Program-made: the position numbers and the translations under genes
Assembly: GCA_003117195.1 (NCBI GenBank)
Contig: BDSI01000057.1
Span: 496,001-560,000 of the forward strand
From: Eudorina sp. 2006-703-Eu-15
Taxonomy: Eukaryota > Chlorophyta > Chlorophyceae > Chlamydomonadales > Volvocaceae
Direction of reading: 5' to 3'
Length of the DNA: 64,000 bases
Part shown: positions 34,201-45,492 of the stretch, one piece after another
Layout: each line of letters begins with the position of its first letter
How positions within the stretch are numbered: the first letter of the stretch is position 1
Notes under the pieces: model-generated
Databases searched by the model: none
What the model was told of the DNA's origin: nothing
The model's input: the letters and a program-made list of their open reading frames with translations, nothing else

Positions 34201-37200
34201 GGCTGTGCAGCTCACGGACGAGATCACCAAAAGCAGCTTCGTTTCTGTGCACCTCTCCCACAAGTTCGCATCTCTCTCTGGGGACTTAACGGCGAGTGTC
34301 ACGGCATGTGACGGTGCCCAGCCGCCTGTGCGAACTTCTAGCTAGCCGCCAGCCGCAAGACATTACAGTCGGTTCGCTGGAAGCGTTGGATGAAAGCCAA
34401 GACCACAACTGCATATGTAACAGCTTGACGTTCAATGTGACACGCTCCTGGGTTCGACCTTGCCCCGGCTTTCATGGGAGGCACCGGCGCGCCGCTGCAT
34501 CCATCCATCCAGCTGCCCGGCTGACACCCCTCCTCGAACACGCACCTTGTGTGCAAGCTGGTCGACGGCGACGTTGGAGGGAGCCGCCACCAGCACCTGC
34601 CCCGTACCCGAGTGCGCCAGGTGGTACACGATGGCCGCGCTGGTGACCGTCTTCCCAGTCCCCGGCGGACCCTGCAGCCCAGCAGGCGAGAGAGACAACA
34701 CCACCATGGCCTCACACACAAACATAGACAGCAGACACGTAGCAGCTTTCGTGCCGGCTCCGCTCTCGGCAGTGTCTCGAGAGTGGGCCAGCGGCACCCA
34801 ACAGGAGAGTGGGCCAGCGCCCGAGCACGAGCACACACCAGGCGGGCTCATTCACCCCTCCCTCTCTCTCCCCACCTGGATGAGCGACAGCGGCTGCTGA
34901 AGCACCGACTTGACTGCGTGCAGCTGGCTGTGGTTGAGCTCCGGCAGGGTGGGCACCGCCAGGCCCGCCTTGGGCAGCGGGATCTTGAGCGTCACAGGCT
35001 CCACCGGGTGTCCCAAGATCAGGTGGTACAGGTAGCCTGCGGCAGGTGGGACAGGTGCAGGGCAAAAAGATTCAGGAGACCATGCATTCGACGCAGAGGA
35101 GACCCTAACCCAGGCGGGTGACTCCGCTGGGCCTCCAGGACCTGGCCACCATGCGGGAGGAACCCTGTACTGGTTTGGTTGTCCGGGGAAGCCTCCATTC
35201 AAATGCGGCTCAGAGCGAAACGTAATTCACCACCGGCGTCTCATCGCTAGTATATTCAGTAACGTCACGTCAGCCAGGCCTCGACGCGTCCGCATCCGAC
35301 CTGAAATGGACGCCGAATACTTGCGGAACGTGTTGAGCGCGTTGCGCATGCGGTCGTACGAGGTGCCGCGCCAGACGAAGTCCACTGAGAAGCCGACCGT
35401 GCAGTCCTCGGGCACATCCTGCACCGGGCGGGCACCACAAGCCGGTTCATGCGCACAAGGACGAGAGGGAGGGCACGAGACACGAGCCTCCGGTACCGTG
35501 AAGAGGCGAGGCTCCGCGCTGGCGAGATTGTGGGTGCCAAACCGAACTTGCGCGGCTGCAGGCCCAAAGCGGCCGCGCGAAGAGCCTAAGGAGACAGAAC
35601 GCTCCGATGCGGTTCAAAGCTGCCAACAGCCGACCGACCATGGCCGCACCAGCTGCGCCAATGGACGTTGAAGAGATGCTAACTCGACGACACCCCACCC
35701 CACCCCCCGCGGATCACTCCCTCGCCGCTCTCAGACCCCACTCACATTGGTGAACAGCTCCAGGCAGACCTCCTCGCTCTGCTGGTAGGTCAGCACGTGG
35801 CCCAGGGCCTCCCAGGGGCCGCGGTTGCCGGCGTTCTTATGTCGCAGCTTCAGCTCGTCGCCCTGCACCACCACCACCACCACCACCACCACCACCGACA
35901 CAGGTTGATGCACGGCAGCGATGTGGTGCGATGGCTGCTGCCCAACACGCAAGCTGCTGGCCCCTCCCGTGCAAACGAAGTACGCATCCGGCACGCGCAC
36001 CTGCATGAGCTTGAGCTCGTTATCATCGCGCGGAAAGTAGAAGTACGCCACCCGTTTGTTGTTGAGGCCCCAATCCCAGCGGAGGGAGATGTCATCACGC
36101 GACTGGCTCTCCTTAATGGAGCGGTCGTAATCCGCCTCCAGCTTGACCAGCGGCTCGAACACGGCCTGCAGAGGGGCAACATCGGCGCGTGTGTTTAATG
36201 AGAAGCCCACCTAGAACCGCCCATCGGAGCGTGTGGCATTGTGGCTGCTGCTCGTCACAGGCGGCTTGCTGCCCTCGAGGGCGCAACCAGCGAAGCGGCG
36301 ACGCAGCTGCCCAGGATGCGGCACGTCCGCGGATGGATCTGTGGCACTTAAGAGATGCGCTCGACGCCGCACCCGATGTCAAAGTGAGGCATGCTCCTGG
36401 CCCCGCGCCCCTGGCCCCTCCAATGTGACCGAGGAAAGCGCGTGAGCCATGCCGTACAGATAAGAGCCCCACCGCACACCGGCGATAACCCTGTAAACTT
36501 CGCGAGCCACGAAGTATTAGCGGCACAAGCGAAAAAAGAAAAAAAGAAGCGGTAGCATTGGCATTTACACTTGTGACAGCCAAGAAAGGACGCACCTGAT
36601 ACTGGGCCGAGTCCTCGTACTTGAGCGCCACCGGCTGCACCGCGCCGTCCTCCGGGCCCGCCGCCTCATCCAGGTCATCCACGCCCGCGTTCGGCCGCGT
36701 TTTCCACAAGTCCTCCAGCTTGTTAACCTAGCGAGCTCCAAGGTGGCAAAGACACCGTTGGGAACCGTGTGAGGAAGGTGCAATCTGGTCATCATCATAG
36801 CGAAGATAGGTAGCTGCAGCGGCGGGTTGGGAATGCGGGGGCAGCGAGCAGTGCATGAAGGTGGCCAGCAGGCCCTTATACCTGCGCCAGTGTGAGGTGC
36901 CGCGCGCGGAGCAACTCCTGCTCGCCGGGCTGCTTGACCAGCCAGGGCACCAGACCACGATCCTCCACAATGGGCTGCCACTGCGACATGTCCAGGTTCA
37001 GGTCGCGGATGGTGGGGTGGTTGGGCGGCGTATCGCGAGCCAGCAGGACCACCGTGTTCTCGCTCTTGACCGGAACAAAGCCCAGCACAAACAGGTTGCG
37101 GCTGCCCGAGGCGTAGCACTCCAGCACCGTTTCCCCGAGCGGCGAGTCCTTGTGCAGCTGGACCTCCTTGTTCTTGCTTTTTACCTGCGGGCCGCAAGGA

Positions 37201-38824
37201 ACGCGCCGAAGTCGTGGCTGGAGGCGGTTTCGTGGCGAACGACGACGCGGCTGTGGCGCTAACTGACGGCCGGGCAGCATGGCTGCGGGTGCCAGCGTGC
37301 CACGCTAGATCCACATGCGCGCGGCAGCACGTTAACGCGCACCCTGACCAGTGAAGGCTCTGACGCTTGCGCACCGCACGCTGAATGACACATTCAAGCC
37401 GTCACAAATCCATCCCTGACTTCGCGAGGCCGTCGTCAGTGGGCCACTGCGATAGAGCACTGAAGAAGCCGTGCACAGCCCGCTTGTCACTGGAAGTCCG
37501 CGATCGCGTCCACGCATGCTTGAGGCCGCATGGGTTCCAGCTGTCCACATTCCACAGCAATGTTTACCGTGGAATTACGCGGGACAACCCACCAGGTGCA
37601 TGATGATACAGGAGCCTGAGCCGTGGACACGGCCGTTGCAGAACCATTTGTTGGTGCTGAGGCATTTGACCACACACGCAGGGTTGTGGATGCCGCAGTA
37701 CCTGTGTGACGGAAGGGACGTCATCGCGCAATTGAACAAGAGGGGACAGGTTGCGAGGCAGTGCCCAGAGGCTATTGGCAAAATCCCATTTCACGTCGGT
37801 ACGCGGAATCGCACAAGGACCCTTGGTTGAGTGCGCGCCAAAGCGTGCTGAAAGCGTGGAGCACACACCGCCGCAGCCCTCGTCGCACAGCAGGGTGGGT
37901 GGTCTGTCGCTAGCACGCAGGTTGGAAACACGTTAGAGCACGCTTCAGACCGCATCGTGACTGAAAACTCCGTACCGCTCATGTCCCAAAACAACATAAT
38001 GCAAGACCTGTGGCCCGCAGTCGGTGGTGCACTGCACTCTGCGCGCCCCAGGCGCCTCTTGCCAACAACAAACTCACGCGCAAGCCCATTCAGGCGGCTT
38101 CTCCGGCGCCGAAACCGCAGGCTCCTCCTCCGCCTCGTCGAACGCTTCCTGGAATCGGAGCTGCAAGTGCGGCAAAACGTGCGAGTCAGATCATCCTGCT
38201 TAATGTCCTTTATCCACATGACATTTACTTTGGGCCAGGTCTACCAAGATGGGTTGGCATGATGTGAACAGAGCGGAGGGCCTGCCTGATCAATACTCTT
38301 CTGCGGTGAGGTTCGCTAAGAGCCTCTGGAAGGTGCCGCGACGCTGATGGACCAGACGTTCATGCAAGTCCTACCTGCTGAAAGCCTGTTGTCAGGCCCT
38401 CCAGCTGCGCATCAAACACTGTCGACGGCGCCTGGCGGAAATCGGATGGCCAACCGTTGTTAGTTTAACCCAACACAACCCTTAACGGTGTCACGCCTAA
38501 CATCTGTTGTGCATTACCTGCTGAGCAAGCCGTTGTGCAGCACTAGCTAAGCCGACGGGTGCGCCCCAGCTGAGCGCCTGGCTGACACCCTGCACGGGAA
38601 ACCGGGTTTGGTCGGCCCCAAGTCGTCCCCCCCGGTTCCCGCGAGGAATACCAAATCCCTTGACGTATGCATGCCTGAGTGAAATCGTTAAATTGAAGCG
38701 TGCCAGGGTGAACATCTTGGGTGGTCCCATAATCTTGAAACGTCAGTCCAAGTGCACCACCATCCGAGTAACCGTATCCAAAGTCCATCGCCTGTGAAGC
38801 TTGCGTTTGGAAAGGTTCTGTCAT
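28284..38824 (-). CDS. UPF1: UPF1 RNA helicase (nonsense-mediated decay)
   Basis: UPF1 is the ATP-dependent RNA helicase at the core of nonsense-mediated mRNA decay. Twenty-one exons add up in phase to 1185 residues (human about 1120): 38824-38675, 38431-38375, 38160-38078, 37701-37593, 37184-36882, 36727-36596, 36165-36001, 35862-35746, 35418-35301, 35036-34876, 34671-34546, 34129-34037, 33666-33457, 33058-32987, 32665-32353, 30897-30812, 30472-30374, 29995-29708, 29552-29148, 28852-28487, 28388-28284. The Cys/His domain starts [17 protein letters not shown]. Helicase motifs: [12 protein letters not shown] (466-477), [57 protein letters not shown] and [10 protein letters not shown]. The C-terminal tail is Gly/Ala/Gln-rich with SQ/TQ sites ([18 protein letters not shown], final VSQDR), as expected for SMG1-type phosphorylation. 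The start could instead be the ATG at 38788. The first intron appears to use a GC donor, and the last exon is inferred from phase. Confidence 0.95.
30898..32352. other. 1.45-kb UPF1 intron with GC-rich palindromes around AT-rich DNA
   Basis: Intron 15 of UPF1 is the gene's longest apart from none of similar size. It holds a (TG)n run at 31217-31244 and two similar GC-rich palindromic clusters, one near 31155-31205 and one near 32068-32116, both containing GGGGGGCCCCGCCC and ending in a C-run followed by TA. The roughly 860 bp between them is AT-rich. The arrangement resembles an inserted element or organelle-derived DNA; no gene is visible in it. Confidence 0.6.
31217..31244. repeat. (GT)n microsatellite
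   Basis: About 14 GT units in UPF1 intron 15. Confidence 0.95.
33264..33349. repeat. near-perfect 43-bp inverted repeat
   Basis: Two 43-bp arms meet with no spacer at 33306/33307 (centre TTGGCGCCAA). The arms differ at only a few positions, so the RNA could fold into a long hairpin. It lies in UPF1 intron 13. Confidence 0.9.
35866..35896. repeat. (CAC)n trinucleotide repeat
   Basis: About ten CAC units in the UPF1 intron immediately upstream of exon 8. On the coding strand it reads GTG repeats running right up to the acceptor. Confidence 0.95.
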
Positions 38825-39384
38825 TGGCCTCTGCTGCGCGCCGTTTCCTCCGTCCGCTGTCCGCTGACTGTCGCAGTTTGGGCGTGACACAATCACTAAA
38901 ATTGTCAGTCAAATAACCAATACAGGCTTGTTTGTAATCTACCTGTACGTAAAGCAAGTGTGCAATTCAATCTGCAGAACAGCATAGATGCAATCCCGCT
39001 GCAATACAGTAATAATAAAAGCAGTGAGACATGTCAGCGCTGTCGACAATGCTATACACTGAGTTGTTTGGCTTGAGATGAGGAGCAACCGACACTGTTG
39101 GTGCGGTTGCCGTATGGAAACACACTTTTCCAGTGTCTTCCTTTACAGTCAATTTTTGATTACTTTCTTGTTTCACTTTCTTACTTGATTCATAGATAGA
39201 AAGCGGTTTTGTTGAAAGTGACCAACAGGGGTGAGGCACCAACGTCCGTGTGCGTGTAGCAGTAAAGCTATGATACTCGGCATTCGTGTAGAGCTTTAAG
39301 AGTCGCATTTGGGTAGCCACTGTTTCGGCATGGTCGTCCTCAGTCTTCACTGCAAGCTTGTGAGGCGCACTTGCTGCACGCCAG
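38825..39384. promoter_or_regulatory. upstream region between UPF1 and the coiled-coil gene
   Basis: An AT-rich divergent gap of about 560 bp. It may also include the undetected first exon of the coiled-coil gene (an ATG at 39330 is one option). No promoter element is identifiable. Confidence 0.4.
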
Positions 39385-40769
39385 GTTAGAGAAAGAGCAA
39401 TTGCGTACTTGTCGTGGTTGCATAAGCGTTACGCAGATTGAAAGCGAAAAGCCATCTCCCATCTATCAACTGCTCTGCTTGCGTAGGTGCACCCGAACGA
39501 CGACAGGTGCGGTGCCGCACACCAACGTTGCGCGCTGCCGGGGGTATCAGCGGGGTTCGACAAAACGACAAACAGTCAGCGGAAGTCGCTCAACTTACGA
39601 ATGAGATTGTGGAGGCGGAGTCGAAGCTAGCGGCGCTCTTCGAGCCGGGCAAGCCCATGCCACGGGTAGGGGTGGTCAAGCCAGCGGGTCACCGCGGGCC
39701 AGGCACCGACCGAGGTCAGCTGTACACGAACCAACGCGTATACGAACATGCAGGCTGGAGTGGTAGCTGCCATGCGTCAAGAGGTGTCTGAAATGAAGGC
39801 CCGGCTAGCGGCGCTAATGAGCGGCGGTGTGAGCGGCAGCATTCCCGCAGCAGTGCTCGACGCCCCAGCTCCAAGTGATGACGAACTGGCGGAGAGGGCA
39901 AGGCAGGCCTTCCTCGAGGTACATCACAGATTGGAGGCCAGCAGAGAGCGAAGGGGCAGACACCGTGTTCCTAGGGAGCAGCGGGTCTGTCGTTGCTGTG
40001 GTGTCGAGGGCCAGGTCGAGGATCGTTTTTCTAGACTGCCATGCGTACGACACTATCTGCGCGGAGGAGGGGTTCCCTCAGTTCATTACCATTATTATTA
40101 GGATGTTACAGCGGACCCCGCGGGTCATCGGTGACATTACCATGTTAGAAGCTGTGGCCTAGGACCCGGATCGGCTAGCAAGGCTCTTGGAGCGCATGTG
40201 GGCCCGTCGTAATTCCATCGTCCCTTTTGGACGGTAGTATTTTCCTTTTTCTGCTAGTGCAGCGTCATGCACGCGCTATTAGGCGTTCTCTTGGGCCTAC
40301 GACTCGTATTGGTACTTGTACAGGTATGGGTTATGCACCCCCAACCATGCCACATCTACACACACACTTCGGGCGGGTCTCTTCTCTAAACGCACACATC
40401 GCAGCTGAGTTTTCTTTCACACACATTGACAGATTGGCAGTTGCTTGACTGTCATGACCCACATGGCCAGTGATGGCCGACGAGACGCCCTGTACGACCG
40501 CCCTGCAGGTCGAGCGACTGCTTGGTCAAAAGAGTGGAGGTTCTCGTTCACGCGACGACGGTGCTGCCATGGCGGTGTTGGAGGCAGAGAATGAAAGGCT
40601 CAGGTGGGCCGCAGTTAGTTATTGTGTATGTACACGCCCTCCCAGGAGTGTGACGCTTCGCCCCTTGACCTTTTCGTGCAAGCGCAGACTGGAAGCAACT
40701 GCCCTCCTTCTGCGCCAGCAACAGCTGGAGGAGCTTTTGGATAAGCACAAGCTGGGCGACCGAGTCTAA
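39385..40769 (+). CDS. coiled-coil protein of unknown function, 5' end uncertain
   Basis: Not recognised as a named family. The secure exons are 39576-39665, 39754-39918, 40509-40603 and 40688-40769 (143 residues). They are preceded by possible exons at 39385-39404 and 39444-39486 that fit the phase. The start codon is not established. The protein is short and helical, with heptad-like segments: SAEVAQLTNEIVEAESKLAA, VVAAMRQEVSEMKARLAALM, VLEAENERLR and ATALLLRQQQLEELLDKHKL. It ends GDRV. Two related ESKLAALF / MKARLAALM segments suggest an internal duplication. There are no membrane segments. The intron 39919-40508 contains a truncated repeat-A copy at 40101. A TGTAA at 40951 is a likely poly(A) signal about 180 bp past the stop. 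Confidence 0.6.
40101..40135 (+). repeat. dispersed repeat A, truncated copy 3
   Basis: The first 35 bp of the element (GGATGTTACAGCGGACCCCG and on to GGTGAC) match copy 2 exactly, then homology stops. It is in an intron of the plus-strand coiled-coil gene, with its TGTAA on the minus strand. Confidence 0.9.
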
Positions 40770-41638
40770 TGAGACATGCACGATCATGCCTTAAATAATA
40801 CGCGGCGGCACAACTATCATGCCCGATATTGAATGCTGGCGGCGCGTTTGCAAAATCGCTGTGTTAAGTTCTGTATCAGCGCGTTCGGACAAAGATAATC
40901 GACCAAATGCCTGCAATACTATATGTCACAATACCTCCAGCAGAGGCCAATGTAACACTACGCGCGGATGTCGATTAATTGTCGACTGAAATGTCGATTA
41001 ATTTCAGTCATCGTCAACAGACTTGCACCCCTGCGTCGCCTGGAATATGTCACGTCACGTAATGCGTCGCATGCGCGGGGTCGCCAAAACAGCCACGACG
41101 GCCAGCAAGTGTGTCGAGTCAAAAGGCACAGCATGAAGACGCCATACCAGGGCTAAATGCCCCAACCATTCGTTTCACCAGACCTGCACGGCGCCACATG
41201 CAATGCAGTGGCGGCCGGTAACTCTCGACTTCCCAAGGCTCCTCTTTCCCGGCCAAGCAGCAGCAAACGGAAGTCACCAAGGCAGGCCAGCTCGTCCCCC
41301 TGATCGAGACATCCTCGTCCTCCCGCATTTAATGGCACACCGTGTCACTGAGACATTTACCTAGTATCCGTTGACCTGGCTTCACGTATGAATCCTGCGA
41401 CCCAGCCCCAAGAACGCACACGCGGTTCCTGCATACGAACGATGCTCAATCTTTACCCGGGTAATCTGAGAGATCTACCGCGGCTGCCCTTCGGTGCTGT
41501 CCAAATGAAGATACCCCTACAAACGTAAGAGTCCGGGACACGTAAATCGGTCATACGAAATATGTCACTTCCCCTGGTGTTCTACCTGCAAACTAAACGC
41601 CCACATTTGACCCGTTAGCACGACTTCGGGTATAACCG
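40770..41638. other. convergent intergenic region
   Basis: 3' flanks of the coiled-coil gene (+) and the G3BP-like gene (-). Contains TGTAA at 40951-40955 on the plus strand and a short direct repeat of ATGTCGATTAATT near 40967-41000. Nothing else is seen. Confidence 0.5.
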
Positions 41639-43932
41639 TCATCCCTGCTTCGGGCCGGCGGGCCCGCTGCTCGCGTCCCGTGGACCCCGACCTTGACCCC
41701 CGCCTCGCCCACCGCGGTCACCTCCACGCCCACCGCGACCACCCGGCCCACCCATCGGCCGGTCACCGCGCCCGCCCTCGCCACGGCCTCCGCGCCCCCG
41801 GCTGCCGTCGAAGCCCCCTGTTCATGCAAAGCAAAGAGAGGGGCACGATACGCAAAAACTTTAACGGCTCAGACGTTTTCCACAAAAACAGCATATGTGC
41901 CCAGGCGAGTTTATGGAAACGAATTTCGCCACGACTATATGAACATCTGAACTAGTGCGGCCGTCGTCAAATGCGATTACACAGATAAGTACGACTTTCA
42001 TGGGAAACCACGGCAGTCGGGCATTGTGCCGACCGCCGCTGGATCGCGCGCAACTCACCGCGGCCGCTACGGTAGCCACTGCCCATCCCGCTGCCCCGGC
42101 CCCGCTCGCCGCGGCCGCCACCGCGCGGCGCGAAGCCCCGCTCAAATTCTGGCAGCATGCCCAAAATTTTGACAGGCTTGTCGCTGTCCGGGAGCCGTAG
42201 CTTGCCGTTGGCCTCGCGGGCTGCATCGCGAGACTTTTCGTCCTGGTAAAAAATGTATGCCACCATCCCGTAGCGTGGCGAGCGGATCACATTCACGCCA
42301 CTCGGGCCAAAGGGGCCAAACTGCGCGAACTCGGTCATCAGGAGCTTCTGGATGTCGCCAGTCTGTGGGATACCCTGGACATAGACGCCGAATCCCGGGT
42401 GACCCTCCGCGCCGCCCGCGACCGGCTCCGGCAGCATATCTGCCGCACGTGCATCTATGTCCATGGGCTCCGGCGGCACATCCGCGTCGACATCCGCAAC
42501 CGCCGGTGCCACCGCTGGTGCCGCCGACCCTTCAACGGCTGGCACCTCCAGCGCGAGCACGGGCGCTGGCGGAGACGTCGCTTTTGCAGGCGTAACAGGC
42601 TTCGACGCCGACGCCGCAGAAGGGGCAAGCGCCGCACGCGCGGCCCAGGTCAAGTTTGCCGGCGGTGCCGCCATGGCGGCAGGAGCCGCAGGCGGGCCTG
42701 CGGCGGGGGCACCAGGCGCAGCATGCGGCGCCGTCACCTGCTTCGGTGCTGGCGGCGCCGTCTGCGTGGGCTGAGCCGGCGCAGCTGCTTGCTGCGCGGT
42801 TAGGACTACGGCTGGCGCCACCGCGGCAGGTCCTGCTGACGGCACCATGGATGCCGACGCCGGCGCAGCATCAGCACCTGGCGGTGGCGACGCCGGCGCA
42901 GGTGGTGGCGCCGGGGCGGCTGCGGCTGCGGGCTTCTCAAGCCCGACGGCTTCAGCCTCTGATGGGAGCTGCTGCACCGGGACTGCAGGCGGCGGCACAG
43001 GCGCGCTTGGCGCCAACGCCGGCGGCAGCTCAACATGTGGCGGCAGCTGCCCAGGCAACTGCGGCACATCGGACGGAGGACCGTCAGTCTAATCTCTGCC
43101 TATTACTGTTAGGCAAGGTTTAGGCCGAGCTGCCTGCTTCCATCCTCACCTGAGGAGGCGCTAGGCCAAATGGAGGTGCTGGGATTGCGGGCTGGCCGAC
43201 GAACCCGTTCTCCACTGGACGCGTGTCCCGGGCAAGCTCCGGTGGAAAAATACGCAGCATATCGTTGAGAACGTAATAGCCCTTTTCCTGGGTCGCCAGG
43301 AAAAAGACCTGGACAAATTTCCTATGCACACCCTGCAAACCGCAAAGCCGAACGGATATCAACCTGGATCCCAACTTGAAAAATGGGTTATCATGCCGGG
43401 AAGAGTACCTGCAGCGTCATGGTGCCCGACACCTGGAGGAGGACCCCGCTGCCCTGGGAAAACTGCGCGTCCAGGGACATGTCGCTGTCGACCACCGCGT
43501 TTGCGACCGTGCTCATCACCTTCTCCTGGATGTCCTGCGCAGTCGAAATGTTTGGACGTCACCTTGCAGTTCAATCACAAAATAGCTACCTAAACCACTC
43601 ACCTCAAGAGTGCCAGTTGCCGTCCCGACAACTGCGTGGCCATCGGGCTGCACATCTGCGACACTGAACGTGCTGTTCTCCTTATAGAACCGGTGCAGAT
43701 GCTTCGGCAGCTTGGCAAGCACGTCATAGTACTTGCTGATAAATTGTTCGCCGACCTGCAAAATTTCAGCAAGTCGTGTCGACTAAGTCCGCGGGCGGCG
43801 CACCTCCGAGCGAGCAAAGGCCAGGTAGGGAACAGAGGGAGACGCTGCAAAGTGCACCGGATTTGATCAAACCAAAAACACTTGTAATCGCAATGAACAT
43901 ACCCAGGTCGGGCTCGGGGGCTGAGCTGCCAT
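41639..43932 (-). CDS. G3BP-like RNA-binding protein (NTF2 domain, RRM, RGG tail)
   Basis: G3BP-family proteins are cytoplasmic RNA-binding proteins that nucleate stress granules; the NTF2-like domain dimerises and recruits partners. Six exons join in phase: 43932-43903, 43755-43603, 43534-43409, 43332-43150, 43088-42059 and 41817-41639, giving 566 residues. The order is typical: the start MAAQPPSPTWVGEQFISKYY leads into an NTF2 domain at about 11-165 (LPKHLHRFYKENSTFSVADV, VQVFFLATQEKGYYVLNDML), then a long Pro/Ala-rich disordered region (165-390), an RRM at about 396-475 (FGVYVQGIPQ, YGMVAYIFYQDEKSRDAARE) and an RGG/GRG tail (about 482-566) split by the last intron. The low-complexity middle is one exon of 1 kb. 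No residues of the fold look lost. Confidence 0.92.
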
Positions 43933-45492
43933 CGGGTTTAGATCGCCAGGTGCCAAACACCAGAGTCACAGACCGGATGCGTCTGTTGAGCGAACAACTA
44001 AAGGTTAGCTTAACTAGTGATGCACCTCCTCTTGCAAATATGGAGCCGCCCAGTCTGAAGCCAGCACCAGCGCCGCTAAGGGCGCGATAGTTTCGTCAAG
44101 ACCAATTTGATGATAGGTCTACAGGAGAACTTCTGCATTACAAAATTTTACATTCAGGAGTAAAGGAATGGAGTCCAATACGACAATTCATACGACATTA
44201 CATTTGTATTGCTATGCCGAAAAACTTGCCAAACGATAGTTCAGAATGCTGAGCAGCTACATCACAATACCTGAAAGCAGGCTGGACTGTTTGATTTATC
44301 ACAACTGTTTAGGACTTGGAAAAGTTGCGAAAAGCCTGACCACTCCCCATGGCCATAGCTTAACGCTTACGTTTTAGGTCGCATAGTGTGTCGTCGCACG
44401 CAGCGCTAATGGTATGATACGCCCTGCTGGGGTGTGGAAGGGTTTCGCCTGTAGTACACAGGTTCGCCACCTGGATGCCGCCGGCTGATGGGCGAACAAC
44501 GCAGTGTACTTGACCCATGCAATGAGTTATTCCCTTATCGTTGATAGTGAACGGGGTTCACGATTAGAACGGTTTCGCCATGAGGATTCACGTGCCGTGG
44601 CGTGGCAAGGAGCATGAGCACACGGCATCCACGATCCCAAGGTCTTGACACGCTACCTATTCCCATTCCTTACCACTGAACTGCAGTTCACCCTTTGAAC
44701 GTCTAGTGGTTTCAGCCGGGCGAAAACCTTGGCAGGATTTTACACGTCTTGGCGTGCAACAACTGGCGCGTTTGACTCCAAACGCGGCCGACAAAACAGA
44801 CATCATTACTCATGCCTTCAGTACAACGCGCCGCATCCCCATGCCATCCACGGAGTGCGGCAGCAACACAGACCTCTCTGCCCAAACACACAACAAGCTG
44901 CCACGGCAGTAGGCAAGTCAACAGATTCAACGCCCGTACATTCACGCGAATCCACCGTTGCCGTTGCCGATCGTCGGACGCCGTGCAGGTCTGATCTTTG
45001 TACTTCGGCCATCAAAGCCATCAGAACGCAGCCATGTACGCGATGCTCCACACATGAACTTGCTCGTTCGTGCTGAGGAGAGGCCCAGGTCATAGTATAG
45101 TGAGCGCGCATTCGGAGAGCTTTCACACGGTCAATACCATAATATTAACTGTGCGCGCGCTAGTGGCGCCGTCACGTACACGTGTGGCGTAAAAACATCT
45201 CAATAAAGTCGCGGCCATAAGCTACTAGCTGCCACGCAAGTCGTGACCATCAGACGCGTCCCATCGCGTGACACATTTCACCCCTTGACCCCCGGCCCGG
45301 TATCCCACGTACAAGCCCATCTTCACGCAGCTCCCCATGCAATCTTCCGATACCCCATTCGGCGCTTCATTCACAGCCTGCCATTAGTATTACGTTCCCG
45401 GCAATCAAACCCATGGGCGTGAGCTCCTTGTCCGGCAGGCTAACCGCTTCAGGCCATCGGCCATATGCGCAATACCGTCGGGAAGAGCTCGT
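43933..45492. other. intergenic region upstream of the G3BP-like gene
   Basis: About 1.56 kb between two minus-strand genes: the promoter side of the G3BP-like gene and the 3' side of CYP51. AT-richer in 44.1-44.4 kb. No repeat, RNA gene or coding segment is recognisable. Confidence 0.5.

Noticed and set aside
39438..39575. ATG at 39438 as the start of the coiled-coil protein
   Set aside because: It would require reading through an intron-like stretch ending in a good acceptor before 39576. Kept only as an alternative.
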